DNA of 64,000 nt from Calycina herbarum (taxonomy: Eukaryota > Ascomycota > Leotiomycetes > Helotiales > Pezizellaceae). A model generated the notes under the pieces. The model did not search any database. It was given only the letters and a program-made list of their open reading frames with translations, and was not told the DNA's origin. The stretch lies in assembly GCA_001414485.1 (NCBI GenBank), contig LLEY01000108.1, positions 62,001 through 126,000 on the forward strand. The letters are read 5' to 3'. A program made the translations under genes and the position numbers. Positions 1 through 10,587 of the stretch are shown piece by piece; within the stretch, counting starts at the first letter, position 1; each line of letters begins with the position of its first letter.

Positions 1-532
1 AACCTAGTTTCTTAGGCGTATTATCTAAGGAAATAATACTAGAAATAGAAGGCTAATACGCTGTAGTTACTTTAGTTAGCTATATTAGAGTAATATTTAG
101 AGAACGTAGAACTAAAAGGTTATTTAGTATAATCTTTTAGGAAATAAACGAATACGATATTAAACGAGAAACAGAGATAGTATAGTAAGAACTTTACTAT
201 CTAATAGTTAGAGAACTATAGTCTATTAAAATAATAAACGAGACTATAGCCGAATAGATACGATATTACCTAAGAGCTATATCTAACTAGTCTATAGAAA
301 AACGATTTATTAGAACCTTACTAGAACTAGAATAAACTATAGAATATAGATTAATATATAAGATAGTCTCTATAGATTTAGAGAAAGTAACCTTCTTTCT
401 AAAAGCTAGTTAGAAAGATAGAAACGAATAGAAATTTAAAGTATACTTTATAAGAAAAGAATTAAACGCTACTTCTAAAGAAAATCAGTTAGTTATAACT
501 ACGAAAATATAAGAAAAGGAACTCTAAATTAT

Positions 533-1484
533 AATCGATTCTAAGGTAATAGGTAATTTCCTTTCTTTAATAGCTCTAAAGAAGCTAAACGTTCTAATCA
601 AAGATATAAGACTATACTACCTAGAGGTGGTTAACGGAATAAACGTTATATACTAGAATAGAATTATTAACTAGTAATCTATTCTAATAGAAGTTAATAT
701 TAAAGAATACTATTTAGATATATAATTCGATATTATTAAGATAGAGAGTAAGAAAGTAATACTAGATATACTATAGATTTAAGAATATAATCTAGATATT
801 AATTAGAAGGCTTATATAGTAACCTTTAGTTAATATAAATATATAGGTTTATATTTTTAACTATAAAGCTAGAACGAGGTTAGTACTACCTCTTCTAAGG
901 CGCTAGAACACCTAGTCTAGGGTTCTCTACAGGTTAGTAAGAGAGCTAATAACGAAATACCTATATAGTATAGAGAATTTATAAAGTTATTCGAAGACCT
1001 AGAAGACATACGTACTCTTCTCGAATATTAACTATAGAATTATAAGATTAAATTAAAAGAGGATTATAACCTTAGAAAGTAGAAGCTTTAACTATATAGT
1101 CGGGACAACTTAGCTCTATTAGAAGAGTACGTCTAATAAGAAATAAAGAAGAGTTATATTTAGAAATCGGAATTACCTATCTCTTTAAATATACTTATTA
1201 TTAAGAAAAAGAACGACCTAAATAAACGAGTATATATTAATTATAAAGAAGTAAATAACATAACAATTAAGAACGCTTATCTACTACTAATAAGCTAATA
1301 TTTATAAAACAAGTTAGACTAAGTAAAGAAATTTACGAAACTTAATTAATAAAACACCTACGGCTTAATTAGAATTAAAGCTAGCTACGAATAAAAGACC
1401 GCGTTTATCTTACTATTAGAACTCTATAAGTATATAGTAATATTATTTAGTCTAACTAATATACTAGTTACTTATTAGAGATAG
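533..1484 (+). pseudogene. gypsy A pol, part 1: protease and N-terminal reverse transcriptase (dead)
   Basis: At about 533-860 a degenerate aspartic protease reads IIDS..., then NFLSLIALKKLN. The active-site DSG appears as DSK, a G-to-A change. From about 1060 the reverse transcriptase shows the fingers/palm pattern: an IIKKKN-like block for the usual VPKKNG, then VYINYKEVNNITIKNAYLLL for the canonical DYRKLN-xxT-xxxxYPLP block, then YGLIRIK and the LTNILVTY block (canonical LTNAPATFQ). The frame is broken by many TAG/TAA codons, so no product is expected. The reading stops at the LINE insertion and resumes at 5105 with the YLDD region. Confidence 0.88.
1470..1483. repeat. target-site duplication, left copy
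   Basis: The 14 bases acttattagagata occur here and again at 5091-5104, exactly flanking the LINE insertion. The uninterrupted gypsy copy B has this sequence once (around 52960), which shows it is the pre-insertion target. A target duplication of this length is typical of LINE target-primed reverse transcription. Confidence 0.93.
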
Positions 1485-2821
1485 CCAGCAAAGTCGAAAT
1501 CTCTGCCTGTCCGTGGCGCTGGCTACGAACCTGGAATTGAGCGAAAGCAATATGATCCCAGAGCCTAAGAGATACTCTCGCAACTCAGTTAGAGCTGGTG
1601 GAGGGCGTTGTAGTGATCTAGCGAGGGTATCGCGACGTAGCCTTACTAGAACAGAGGAATGGCAGCCAACGCTACTGGTATTTAAAAACCACCTAACCGT
1701 CCGATTCCCTACCTTACGACTAGGCACATCTTCGACATCTACGCGGTCGGATTTCTAAGCAGCACTGACTATATTAGGCGGATAGGGCACCTCTGGGGCA
1801 GCATTTGTAGAGTTTTCACGATCGGCAAAAATAGGGGTATACTAGTTAGTATAGGTTCCTGCTATAGAACTAATAAATACAGCCTTCCCTCTACAACGGT
1901 CGACCTATACGAAGAAGAAAACAGAGCGTCTGTTAAAGAAGGGAGTGTAAAGGAGGGTTATGCTCTATATAGGTGGATGAGCCTAAAAGGGACGGTGAAG
2001 AGCTAGGATCTCGTATAAGCAGAGAGGGATAGATAGAGGGAAATGGTTTAGATAGAGATCTCTCCTCTTCTCTCGACCCTTCTACTGACGTAGGAGGGCG
2101 CTCTTAAGAAGGGCTCGATATAGGTAGGGAAGAACCGCTATAGATATAGGCTTAAGGACAATTTACGAATCATCTACGGATACGATACTAGCCCTCTCTT
2201 TACCTATACACCTAGAAACGCGATTCTATAACATATAAGACAGAAATACCAGCTCACTTTATATAAACGGGGCTCAGGGACTAAGCTAACAGAAAGCTAG
2301 GGATTAGAAGCGTATAAGGAAAACAAAAGCTTCGCTTTAGTTAGTAGGATAGAAACACATAGAGTATACTACCTAGCTAGGGGTATGCTCTACACAAATC
2401 CTATGAGGCATAGTCGGCCCTACTAGAGTAGCAGAGATGTGGCAGGGTATCGCAAAGGGGGGTTAAACCCCTAGGGCAAGGCATATAATAGCAGCGATAG
2501 AAGGAGGATAGTGATTCATTACTCTATATAACACTGTCTATATGGCCCGAGAGGACGGAGGCGCATGTCGGTCTACAAGAGAGCATAGAGTACAGCTGGC
2601 TAGTTAGCTATTTATAGGCTTAAGGAGCAAACTATAAGAGAGACGTAGATAGAGAGAATTTGTCCTCCTCTCTTCCGAACTTGGGAGACGAAACATAAGG
2701 GAAAAGCGTTATAGAGGCTCTTACGTAGGTAGAGTATACTCAACTCTACTATATATTCAGAAGAAACCTGTAGTATAGGCACTAGTAAAAAATATACATC
2801 TTTTACCGACCAGGGTTCGAC

Positions 2822-4826
2822 ATGCTTGCGAACGGCTTTCTAAAAGCGTGCGATAAGCTACTTCGAGAGGTACTCGCAGTAATAGCGGAAGCGAGCTTCC
2901 ACTTACAACACTTCCCGTCCCACTTCTGCCGCGCGAAAGTGGTAGTACTTAGAAAACCAGGCAAAACAACAGAGGAACAAGGCAAAGCAGGGGCCTACCG
3001 GCCAATAGCGCTACTCTCAACTATAGGCAAGATCCTTAAGAAGGTAATGGCGCAGAGGCTTACAAAGCTCGCGGAAGACGCTATAATGCTCCCAGGGATA
3101 CAAATAGGTAACCGGAAGCACCGGAACACGGAACTAGCGATTAGAATAGTAATAGAGGGAGTATATATAGCGTGGGAAAACAAGAGCTACGCGTCCCTAG
3201 CTCAGTTAGATATAGTAGGGGCATTCGACAGGGTAGATCATACATAGCTACTCTATACTCTAAGGGAGAAGAAAGTGCCATAGTAGGTAGTAACCTAGAT
3301 AGGAAGCTTTCTCTTAAGGTATAAAGCTACGCTATTCTTTAACGGAAGGTTCGCGGACGAAAGAAGCCTAGGACAAGGAGTACCGCAAGGATCAGTACTA
3401 TCTCCGATACTGTTTATCCTTTTTGCCTTAACACTATACGATGACCTAGCGAGGATCGATAGGCTAATCACAGTAGGCTTCGCAGACGATACAAACCTAC
3501 TTATAATATCAAAGAGTACAGCGGTAAACTATAGGATACTCGAGTCAGCCTAGAGAGTGTGTAATAAGTAGGCAAATAAGCGAGGGATGGCTTTTGGCCT
3601 AGAAAAGACAGTACTTATATACTTTATAAGGACGAGAGCTCTACGGAAAGAAACAGTACGGTTCAGAGAGGCAAGGCTTATACCAGTCGAGCACGTAAGG
3701 TTCCTTAGAGTTGAGCTCGATAGGAAACTAAACTAGAAAGCGTATAGGGAGAGGGTACGGAAGAAGCTTATAACGTAGACCTTTGCGCTTACAAGGCTCG
3801 CTAGCAAGACGTAGGGCGTCGATTACCACCGCGTAAGGCAAATATACACAGTAGTAATAAGAAGCGTAATTGCGTACGGAGCGTTAGCTTAGCACTAAGC
3901 AACGCTAAAAGGAGGGAGCGTAAAGGGGATAGTAAGAAGCTTCCCTACGTAACAATCGAAGTGTTTACGAGTAGTAATAGGAGTATATAAAGCTACCCTG
4001 ATCTAGAGCCTAAAGGTAGAGGCAGACTACGCCCTAGTAGACCTCTACCTTAACCTTCGAGTAGCTGCTTTTAAAAAGAAATTCCGAACGTCTCAACTAG
4101 GAAAGCTGATCTAAGGTGCTTACGAGAATATAGCCGCGCAGCTAAGAAGAAGGAGGGGAAGACTGTTAAAGCTAGGAAAAGCGATACCGTGCTCCTGGAG
4201 AGCGAGGCAAGCATGGGAAGAAGAGTGGGGAATAGAGGGAGGGGGTTTCAGACATAATACTACGCCTGCAGAGTAGCAGGAACGCCTAGAAGCTTAAAGA
4301 AAGAGAGCTCGAGAGAAGAACCCGACGCGGTATATAGAAGCGTCAGACGAGGTAGACCTAGTAAACTAGGAGCTACGTAAAGTCTATAAAGGGCTCGCTA
4401 AGGTAAAGAGCTCGCTACTCGTCTAGGCAAGAACAGGGGCAATAGGGCTTAACGCCTTCCTCTTTACAAGAAGGGTACTAGGCCAGCTAACACTATAGTG
4501 TACGTGCGCGGGCGGAAGGGAGACGGTAGGGCATCTAGTACTGTTCTGCTAAGACATCCTACAAGAGAGAGAAGCACTTATAAGAGCCCTTAGGAAGAGC
4601 ATCGGAAACTTAAGAGAGCTTAGAGAAGCATTAGCGAATAGGAAGCTAGCGCTAAGAATCACTACCTGGCTACTCGGGCTTAGAAGACTTCAGGAATATA
4701 GGCTAGCGCTAGAATTGCTCGAAGAGGACAGAGAGGAAGGCGAGGAAGAGGCAAGAGGAAGGGAGGAAGAGGAAGAGAGGGCCGAGGCGCGCCGGAGAGC
4801 AAGACCCCGGCTCCGCCAGTTTTAAG
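2822..4826 (+). pseudogene. LINE A reverse transcriptase (ORF2 C-terminal part), amber-riddled
   Basis: The open start contains the RT block AYRPIALLSTIGKILKKV and LDIVGAFDRVDH. After the first TAG (3245) the same frame continues through PQGSVLSPILF, then the catalytic FADD at about 3479-3490. Near the end comes a CxCx8HxxxxC motif at about 4499-4549, as in Tad-type LINE ORF2 C-termini, then an Arg/Glu-rich tail. Almost every stop in the frame is TAG, at places where the family has Trp or Gln. That is the RIP outcome rather than random decay. No endonuclease domain is recognisable upstream in this copy. Confidence 0.88.
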
Positions 4827-5090
4827 AGGGCGCCTAGGCGCTCTCCATACTACTAACACACGCTTTAGCAGTTGAGCACTTCAACCCACCCCCCTAGTTT
4901 GTCACCAGGTCAGAGAGAAGAGCTCCGAATAGACAGCAGCAGGAATCAACGAAGGAGTATCGCACGCTCGTAAAGAAACTCGAGAGGCGAAGAAGAACAG
5001 GCCGAAAGGTATTATAAACTAGAACAGAAGATGTACTGCTTGCTCTTAGAGCTCGGCCTACGGCCTACGCAGCGTAAGAATAATAATAAT
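4827..5090 (+). other. LINE A 3' untranslated region and (aat)n tail
   Basis: This is non-coding sequence after the RT frame ends. It finishes with 'cggcctacgcagcgtaag' followed by repeated aat units directly against the right target duplication, which fixes the 3' end of the LINE. Confidence 0.75.
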
Positions 5091-5104
5091 ACTTATTAGA
5101 GATA
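5091..5104. repeat. target-site duplication, right copy
   Basis: Identical to 1470-1483. The base after the duplicate is 'a' here and 'g' after the left copy and in gypsy B, consistent with a later G-to-A change. Confidence 0.92.
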
Positions 5105-7510
5105 AAATAATAATATTCTAGAAGATCTTCTAAGAGTAACTATTATATATTACTTAGATAATATATTAATCTTCTTAGAAATAGAGGAAGAACACGAAGA
5201 ATATATTAAAGAAGTATTATAACGACTTATAAAAGTAGACTCTTATTTAAAACTTTTAAAGTATAAATTCGAAGTTATTTATATACTCTTTCTTAGATAG
5301 ATGTTTAGCCTAGGAAAAATAGAAATAAATCTAGAAAAGATCTATATAGTTATTAAATAGAAAATACTAAGAAACGTTAAAGATATATAATCCTTTCTTA
5401 GATTTACTAACTTCTATTACTTATTTATTAAAAATTATATAAGAATTATAAAACTAATATTAATATTAACTAGAAAAGCTATAGCTTTATCTAAGATAAG
5501 AAAGCTAAGGCTACTTTTTAGAAAATTAAGAGATAGTTTATAATAGAACTAATTCTATATAATTTTAACTATAAGAAACTAAGTATAATTAAAACAGACA
5601 CCTTAGATATAGTAGTAGGTACTATATATCTATAGCTAAATAAGACAGGAAAGCTTATATCTATAATATATTTCTTAAAAATATTTAATATAGTATAATA
5701 GAATTATAGTATCTATAATAAAGAATTAATAGCTATTATTCTAGCTCTTAAAGAATAGAGGATTTACCTCTAGAGTATAACGCACCTAGTAACAGTGCTT
5801 ACTAATCACCTGAACCTGAAAACATTTACTACGACTAAGGAGCTTATTACTAGACGCCTAGCTAGGTAGTCTAAAACCTTAGCTAGATTTAAGATACTTA
5901 TTTAATATATTAGTAAAATAAGTAACGCTTAAGCCGATACTCTAAGCTAGAAACTAGGCTATAAGAAAAATAAGAAATACGTTAATATAGTAATATTAAA
6001 ATATAATAAGAACAGCGACTTAGTTCTAATAATATATAAGATTATAATACTAGAGAAGGTTAACTTCTAAAGAAATAAGATCTAGAATACTTAGAAGAAG
6101 AAACAACTATAGATACTTTAAGAAGAGAGAAACCTAAAATAGAAACTAGATATTAATATATACTGTTTATAAAAAGAATAAGAATATAAGAATAGATATA
6201 AGAAAGAGAATCTTTAGGTTTCTAACTTATATATAAAAGAATTTATTTAGAAATACTATATAGTATTAGCTTATAAGTACTAGGGAATTAAGAGAACTCT
6301 ATAGAGAATTAAATAATATTACTATATTAATAGAGTATCGAAGGTAGTAAAGGAAGTACTAGTAAAGTATAATACCTATATACGAAATAAGGCTTTCTAC
6401 TATATACTATATAGATAGATAAATATAACTCTAATACTATAGATATCTTAGAAATCAATCTCTTAGGATTTTATTATTAAGCTATTAAAATTTAAAGATC
6501 TAATAATAGGAGTTAAGTATAACTCGATCTTAGTTATTATAGAACGACTTATAAAGTATATAATCTTAGTACTATATATAGAGTCGAGTATAGCTAAGGA
6601 ATTAGTATTTATATTCCTTAGAGAAGTAGTCTTAAGACATAGACTACTAGAAGAAATACTCTTAGATAGAGATAAACTCTTTACTTCTAAATTTTAGATT
6701 ACTCTTATAGAATAATTAGATATGAAAAGGAAGCTCTCTATAGCTTTTTATCTATAAACAAATAGAGGAAATAAATATATAAATCGAGTAGTTAAAATAT
6801 ATCTTTATTATTATATAAACTATTAGTAAAACGACTTAGTAGAACTGCTATCTTTAGCATAGTTTACTTATAATAGTTTAGTAATAGAAATAATACTTAT
6901 TATATTATTTTATACTAACTTTAGATATAAATTAGTAGTATATTAAGAACTATTATCTATAACTATCGATAATCAGCTTGCTTATATTTAGGTCTTAAAA
7001 ATTAAGAGGTTATATAAAGAACTTATAAAAGACTTATAGTTTATAGCTAAAAGAAACACGTACTACTATAACAAACGACGTAGTTAGAAGCTAACGCTAA
7101 AAGAGAGAGATAAAGTCTACCTAGTATAGAAAAACATCGATATAAAAAGACTAAGTAATAAACTAGATTATAAAAAACTTAGACTATTTAAAATTAAGTA
7201 AGTTAGAGAACCTTTAAATTATAAACTAGCGTTACTAAAGATAATAAACATTTATCTAGTATTCTATATATTCTTACTTAAACTAGTACTACTGAGTACT
7301 ACTAGCTCTACTTATAGAAATTCAACTAGTAAGTCTAAACGCTAAGTATAAAGTTAAGAGGATTCTTAACTATAGACTTATTAGAGAATAAGTTAAGTAC
7401 TTAATTAAATAGTTGAATTACCTATATTTAGAAAACACTTAGAAACTTAGAAAAAATATTAACTATTACTTAAAAGAACTTTAGGAGTTCTACTACTAAA
7501 ACCTAAGGTT
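5105..7510 (+). pseudogene. gypsy A pol, part 2: RT palm, RNase H, integrase, chromodomain (dead)
   Basis: The frame resumes with YYLDNILIF (canonical YLDD) at about 5140. The RT thumb and an RNase H-like stretch follow at about 5440-5960. The integrase runs from about 6200 to 7100: a zinc-binding N-terminus, then a core resembling DFIxKLPxS and a later TYNS-like segment. At about 7345-7510 a chromodomain is readable, KVKRILNYR then VKYLIK*LNY, ENT*, and a hydrophobic helix, with two conserved Trp codons now TAG. A chromodomain would have directed integration to marked chromatin. The ORF is destroyed by stops. Confidence 0.85.
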
Positions 7511-8166
7511 ATCTATATCTCGTAGTTAGAAGAGAAAGCCTCGAGAAAGGCTGAATTAAGAGAAGGCTCTATAACAAAAGCAGAGCTACTAGAGGAAGAA
7601 GAGGCTACTAGCTAGGTAACCTCTACCTTCTTCTACTCTTTCTCTTTCTCTTCTTTTTCTCTCTCTTTAGCTGTATTAAGCTCTTATATATTAGTAAGAC
7701 TATAATAGAGCATCTCCTACTCCTGCTTAGTAAGGAAGCGTTGCTATTTCCGTAGGTAAAGGATTTTCTATATAGCTTCTTCTTAAACCTTATAAGCTAT
7801 CTTCTTCTTCTATTATAACCGTCGCTTCTAGGTATTAAGAGATTTCTACTTAAAAAGTAAGAGTATTTAGTTCTACTTCTTAATATCGTAAGATTTACTC
7901 TTTCTAGTATATTTAGAGTATTTAAAACCACCGGCGATACTAACGTATTAACAGCTAGTCTTCGTATTAATATAACGAGTATAGAGAGTTATTTCACGTC
8001 TTATACGTTTAATATAAAAGATATTAAGAGTTTTATACTATTTAAGTTTATCTTTTAGAAAAGACGTTAATAATATAATAGAAATAAGAAAGACTAATAG
8101 CCTCTTAATAATATTTTCTTAGGCTATACTTAAGCGTATAAACACGCTAGTCTAAGAAGAGAATAG
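7511..8166 (+). other. gypsy A 3' region before LTR
   Basis: AT-rich, stop-filled sequence between the chromodomain and the 3' LTR. It ends in a purine-rich run (aagaagagaa, about 8155-8164) directly before the LTR, in the position of the polypurine tract that primes plus-strand DNA synthesis. Confidence 0.6.
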
Positions 8167-8594
8167 TATTATAAATCACGGTTACGTAGTAAGTAGTCTA
8201 GATAGCGTTCTAATAGAATAAGATATAATATCTAGGAATAAAAGGTAATATAGAAGGGAATCAGTAGTATAAAAGGTATTTAAGAGTTTTAGAATCTTAC
8301 TATTATAATACTGTTAGAAGTCACGTGTAGTTATATAACGTAATCGCTCTAATCGCGAGCGATATAAGCGATATACTTAGGGAACGAAGGTTCTGTATAA
8401 GACTAGCACGTCTGCTATTAGATAGAAGCTTTATACTTAACTTTAGTTATTAATCTTATTATCTTATTTAATATCTTTGATATAAGTAATAAGTTTACTT
8501 CTAAGTAAATAACCCGGCGTATCTATACTTCTTATCTATATACTAACTATCGAGACTTAGTTACCTTTGTTTAGTTTGTTTAAGTTTCGTAATA
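8167..8594 (+). repeat. gypsy A 3' LTR
   Basis: It aligns along its whole length with the 5' LTRs at 47537-47992 and 62146-62580. Shared landmarks are the opening (tattataaatcacg here, tgtcacgaatcacg in the least mutated copy), 'actagcacgtctgctatt', 'taatcttattatctt' and 'ttacttctaagtaaa'. The TGT...ACA ends of the least mutated copy read TAT...ATA here, as expected after C-to-T/G-to-A change. Confidence 0.87.
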
Positions 8595-8945
8595 GTACTA
8601 TTCTTACTACTTTAATAATTACTTTAATACCTCTTTCCTCTATTACTAAGTTAAGTATTATTTAGATTAGGCTCTTCTCTGTCGTATCTACGTAGTCTAG
8701 TACTCTCTTCTAATCTTTCGTACTTCGCTCCTCGTTCGTTATTATACCGTCGTTGTTCGCTAGCGCTCTAAGAGAGGGAATAGAGACTCTCTATAAGCCT
8801 TCTATCTCCTCGCTACTACTGCTACGATTACTTAATATAATCGTAGAGTATTTTAATCTCTTTCTTAACTGTCTAACAGTTGTCTGAATATGTTTTAAGG
8901 CTTTTAGAGTTACTTTGTTAATTTCGAAAGTTTTTATTAAGATAT
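8595..8945 (-). mobile_element. 5' end fragment of LINE (family of copy B), inverted
   Basis: The reverse complement matches the start of LINE copy B (about 43305-43620): the block ctttcgaaattaacaaag, 'cataattcag'-type sequence and 'cgattatattaagtaatcg' occur in the same order. Only about 350 bases remain. The rest was cut off where the gypsy 3' LTR now ends. The LINE therefore reads leftwards, opposite to copy B. Confidence 0.85.
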
Positions 8946-9223
8946 ATTATAAGTAAGGTTAGAGCTTTAAAGGTTAATAGATCCTCTGTTTTGCTTATTA
9001 TTTACTTATTTGTTTACTTACTCTGGAACGTAATTCATTGCCAAGACGTCACACGTGACTACCTAAAACGGTTAGACCCATCGCCACTCTCGTAAAAATA
9101 TACGGTAATTCCGGCGCTCACGTGAGTGTTCTGGCCTAAGGTTCTAGGCCAATATCACACTATTTCATAAGCATCTCACGTGCTCTATCTCTTTGATTCT
9201 CCACATTCACAATCGAAACGAAG
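8946..9223 (+). promoter_or_regulatory. promoter region of kinase-like gene with three CACGTG boxes
   Basis: Base composition changes here from RIP-type AT-rich to normal. Three perfect CACGTG palindromes lie at 9052-9057, 9119-9124 and 9177-9182, the last 42 bases before the ATG. In fungi this core is bound by bHLH factors (Cbf1/Pho4/SREBP types). Binding here is inference. The first box sits in 'gacgtcacacgtgac', which also holds a CRE-like GACGTCA half. Confidence 0.55.
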
Positions 9224-10210
9224 ATGACCCCTGACGACTGGCAAGCCGTGCAATGGGACGGTGGATGCGGGGACGGTCTCTTCATAACCATCATGTATCA
9301 CGGCAAGCGTTTTCACGTATCCTTGCTTCCGCCATCCTCCCCCGACACAGTCGAAGGACCTCTCATCTCAAAATTCGACTCTATGGATGATGAAGATGAA
9401 GACGAAACTTTAGCTATCCAAAAAGAAATCGAAATAATCGTTTACGAAGCTGGGTCAGTTTGGACTCAATTAGCTCCCCCACTCCCCGACGGACCAGAGC
9501 TCTCGGATTTACACTCTCTTCTGTACCCAGAGACCTTTTCCTTCCGCCTTATAACGAATAATGGAAGAGCGGAGCTAATACCACAAGAAATTGAGAAAGC
9601 GCACTATCACGATCGCTTTGGCATGAGAATTGTCAACGACATAGGATTACCTCAATACTCATCCAAAGATATTCGTGTACTGGAAACCCTCGTCGGGCAG
9701 GGCTATATTGCGCAAGTATCAGTCGAAGAAAAAGAAATGTGTTGCAAGAGCGGTGATGATGCTTTCTGGCAAGGCATTGAGCGGGAATTCGATTGCCTCC
9801 GTAAGGTAGCGAGATCGCACCTTGCTAATTCGATTCGAGTATCTCGATTGCTTGGCCTGGTTACGTCGGCGGAGACAGGGATGATTATTGGCATTTTAGA
9901 AGAATACATTCCTACGGGAGTGCCGTCTGATTTACGGGAGCTAGAGGATGAGGATATAGAGGCTTCGACGGAAAGGAGAACAAAGTGGGCGGCTCAGGTT
10001 CGGGAGACCGTTAATTTACTTCATGAGATTAAAGTCGTCTGGGGGGATGGAAAGCCGCATAATGTGCTTATTCATAAGGAAACGGATGATGCTTGGGTCA
10101 TTGATTTTGGGGGTAGCTACACAGAGGGATGGGTTGATGAGGAGTTGATGGAAACTCTAGAAGGTGATGAGCAAGCGGTTGCTAGAATCCTCAAATTCTT
10201 AGATATTTGA
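9224..10210 (+). CDS. kinase-like fold protein (fungal, divergent protein kinase)
   Basis: A single-exon protein of 328 aa. The first 140 residues are not recognised. From about residue 155 a divergent protein kinase fold is visible: a Gly-containing loop (LVGQGYIAQV), a Lys in EMCCKSG about residue 175, and a Glu in EREFDCLRKV as helix C. Then come the hinge-like ILEEYIPTG, the catalytic loop WGDGKPHNVLI (about 270-281, with D, K and N in the usual places) and the metal-binding motif VIDFGGS (about 291-297). The protein ends soon after, so the C-lobe is short, as in small kinases of the aminoglycoside-phosphotransferase/RIO-like type and in many fungal accessory kinases. All catalytic residues appear present. 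It lies only about 280 bases from the transposon block. Substrate unknown. Confidence 0.85.
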   Translation: MTPDDWQAVQWDGGCGDGLFITIMYHGKRFHVSLLPPSSPDTVEGPLISKFDSMDDEDEDETLAIQKEIEIIVYEAGSVWTQLAPPLPDGPELSDLHSLLYPETFSFRLITNNGRAELIPQEIEKAHYHDRFGMRIVNDIGLPQYSSKDIRVLETLVGQGYIAQVSVEEKEMCCKSGDDAFWQGIEREFDCLRKVARSHLANSIRVSRLLGLVTSAETGMIIGILEEYIPTGVPSDLRELEDEDIEASTERRTKWAAQVRETVNLLHEIKVVWGDGKPHNVLIHKETDDAWVIDFGGSYTEGWVDEELMETLEGDEQAVARILKFLDI

Positions 10211-10587
10211 TGATAATGAGGAATTGTACACACTTATACTTAGTGGTGGCAGTGGAATGATGTTGGGCCTTAGCTGAAACCAGACTAGCGCGCATGCTCA
10301 CAGGCACGCGTTCTCACACTTACTTTCTTCTGCATCTCTTTAATCTTACACGAATCTAAGACTTCTCGTTCTAGAGAGTAATATACTACTGCTTTTGTTG
10401 GATTTTTATTCGGATTATTGATTTCAGTTGCAAGCTACGCACCTACGTCTTCTTCTAAAACGGCGTTCTTAGGAACTCGATCGGGCATCCCTTTTTAAAG
10501 CCCTCTCTACCTCGCCTACCTCGCCTACAAACGCCGGCCTTATCGTATATTCCTTCGTCTTACCTAGACATCAATCAACAAATCAGG
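10211..10587. other. intergenic, no gene seen
   Basis: This stretch holds the 3' flank of the kinase-like gene and a short imperfect duplication 'ctacctcgcctacctcgcc' near 10508-10526. No coding frame or RNA gene is recognisable. Confidence 0.5.

Larger units (their letters stand above)
1485..5090 (+). mobile_element. Tad-like LINE copy A inserted in gypsy A
   Basis: This non-LTR retrotransposon is bounded by a 14-bp target duplication and ends in a short (aat)n tail at 5080-5090, the typical 3' signature of fungal Tad1-clade LINEs. Its 3' two thirds encode a reverse transcriptase with a C-terminal Cys/His motif. The first 1.3 kb (1485-2800) does not resemble the corresponding part of LINE copy B (43305-46190), and 1485-1760 is GC-rich and apparently unmutated. 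It may be 5'-truncated and chimeric, or carry a different 5' module. RIP damage is present but lighter than in the surrounding gypsy element. Confidence 0.88.
1..8594 (+). mobile_element. Ty3/gypsy chromovirus copy A (RIP-mutated; 5' part outside window)
   Basis: This is a long terminal repeat retrotransposon whose pol can be read through many TAG/TAA stops in the order protease, reverse transcriptase, RNase H, integrase and chromodomain, followed by a 3' LTR. It is interrupted at 1484/1485 by a LINE. The order RT-RNaseH-integrase plus a C-terminal chromodomain places it in the chromovirus group of Ty3/gypsy. Former Trp positions read TAG and acidic catalytic residues are changed (YLDD reads YLDN), the expected outcome of RIP. 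A second copy of the same family lies at 47537-54178 and the beginning of a third at 62146-64000. The 5' LTR and gag of this copy are to the left of the window. Confidence 0.93.

Noticed and set aside
1464..1758. Overlapping ORFs of 81-87 codons on both strands
   Set aside because: They lie in a GC-rich 5' patch of the LINE insertion, overlap each other, and neither resembles a known protein. Open frames are expected by chance in GC-rich DNA.
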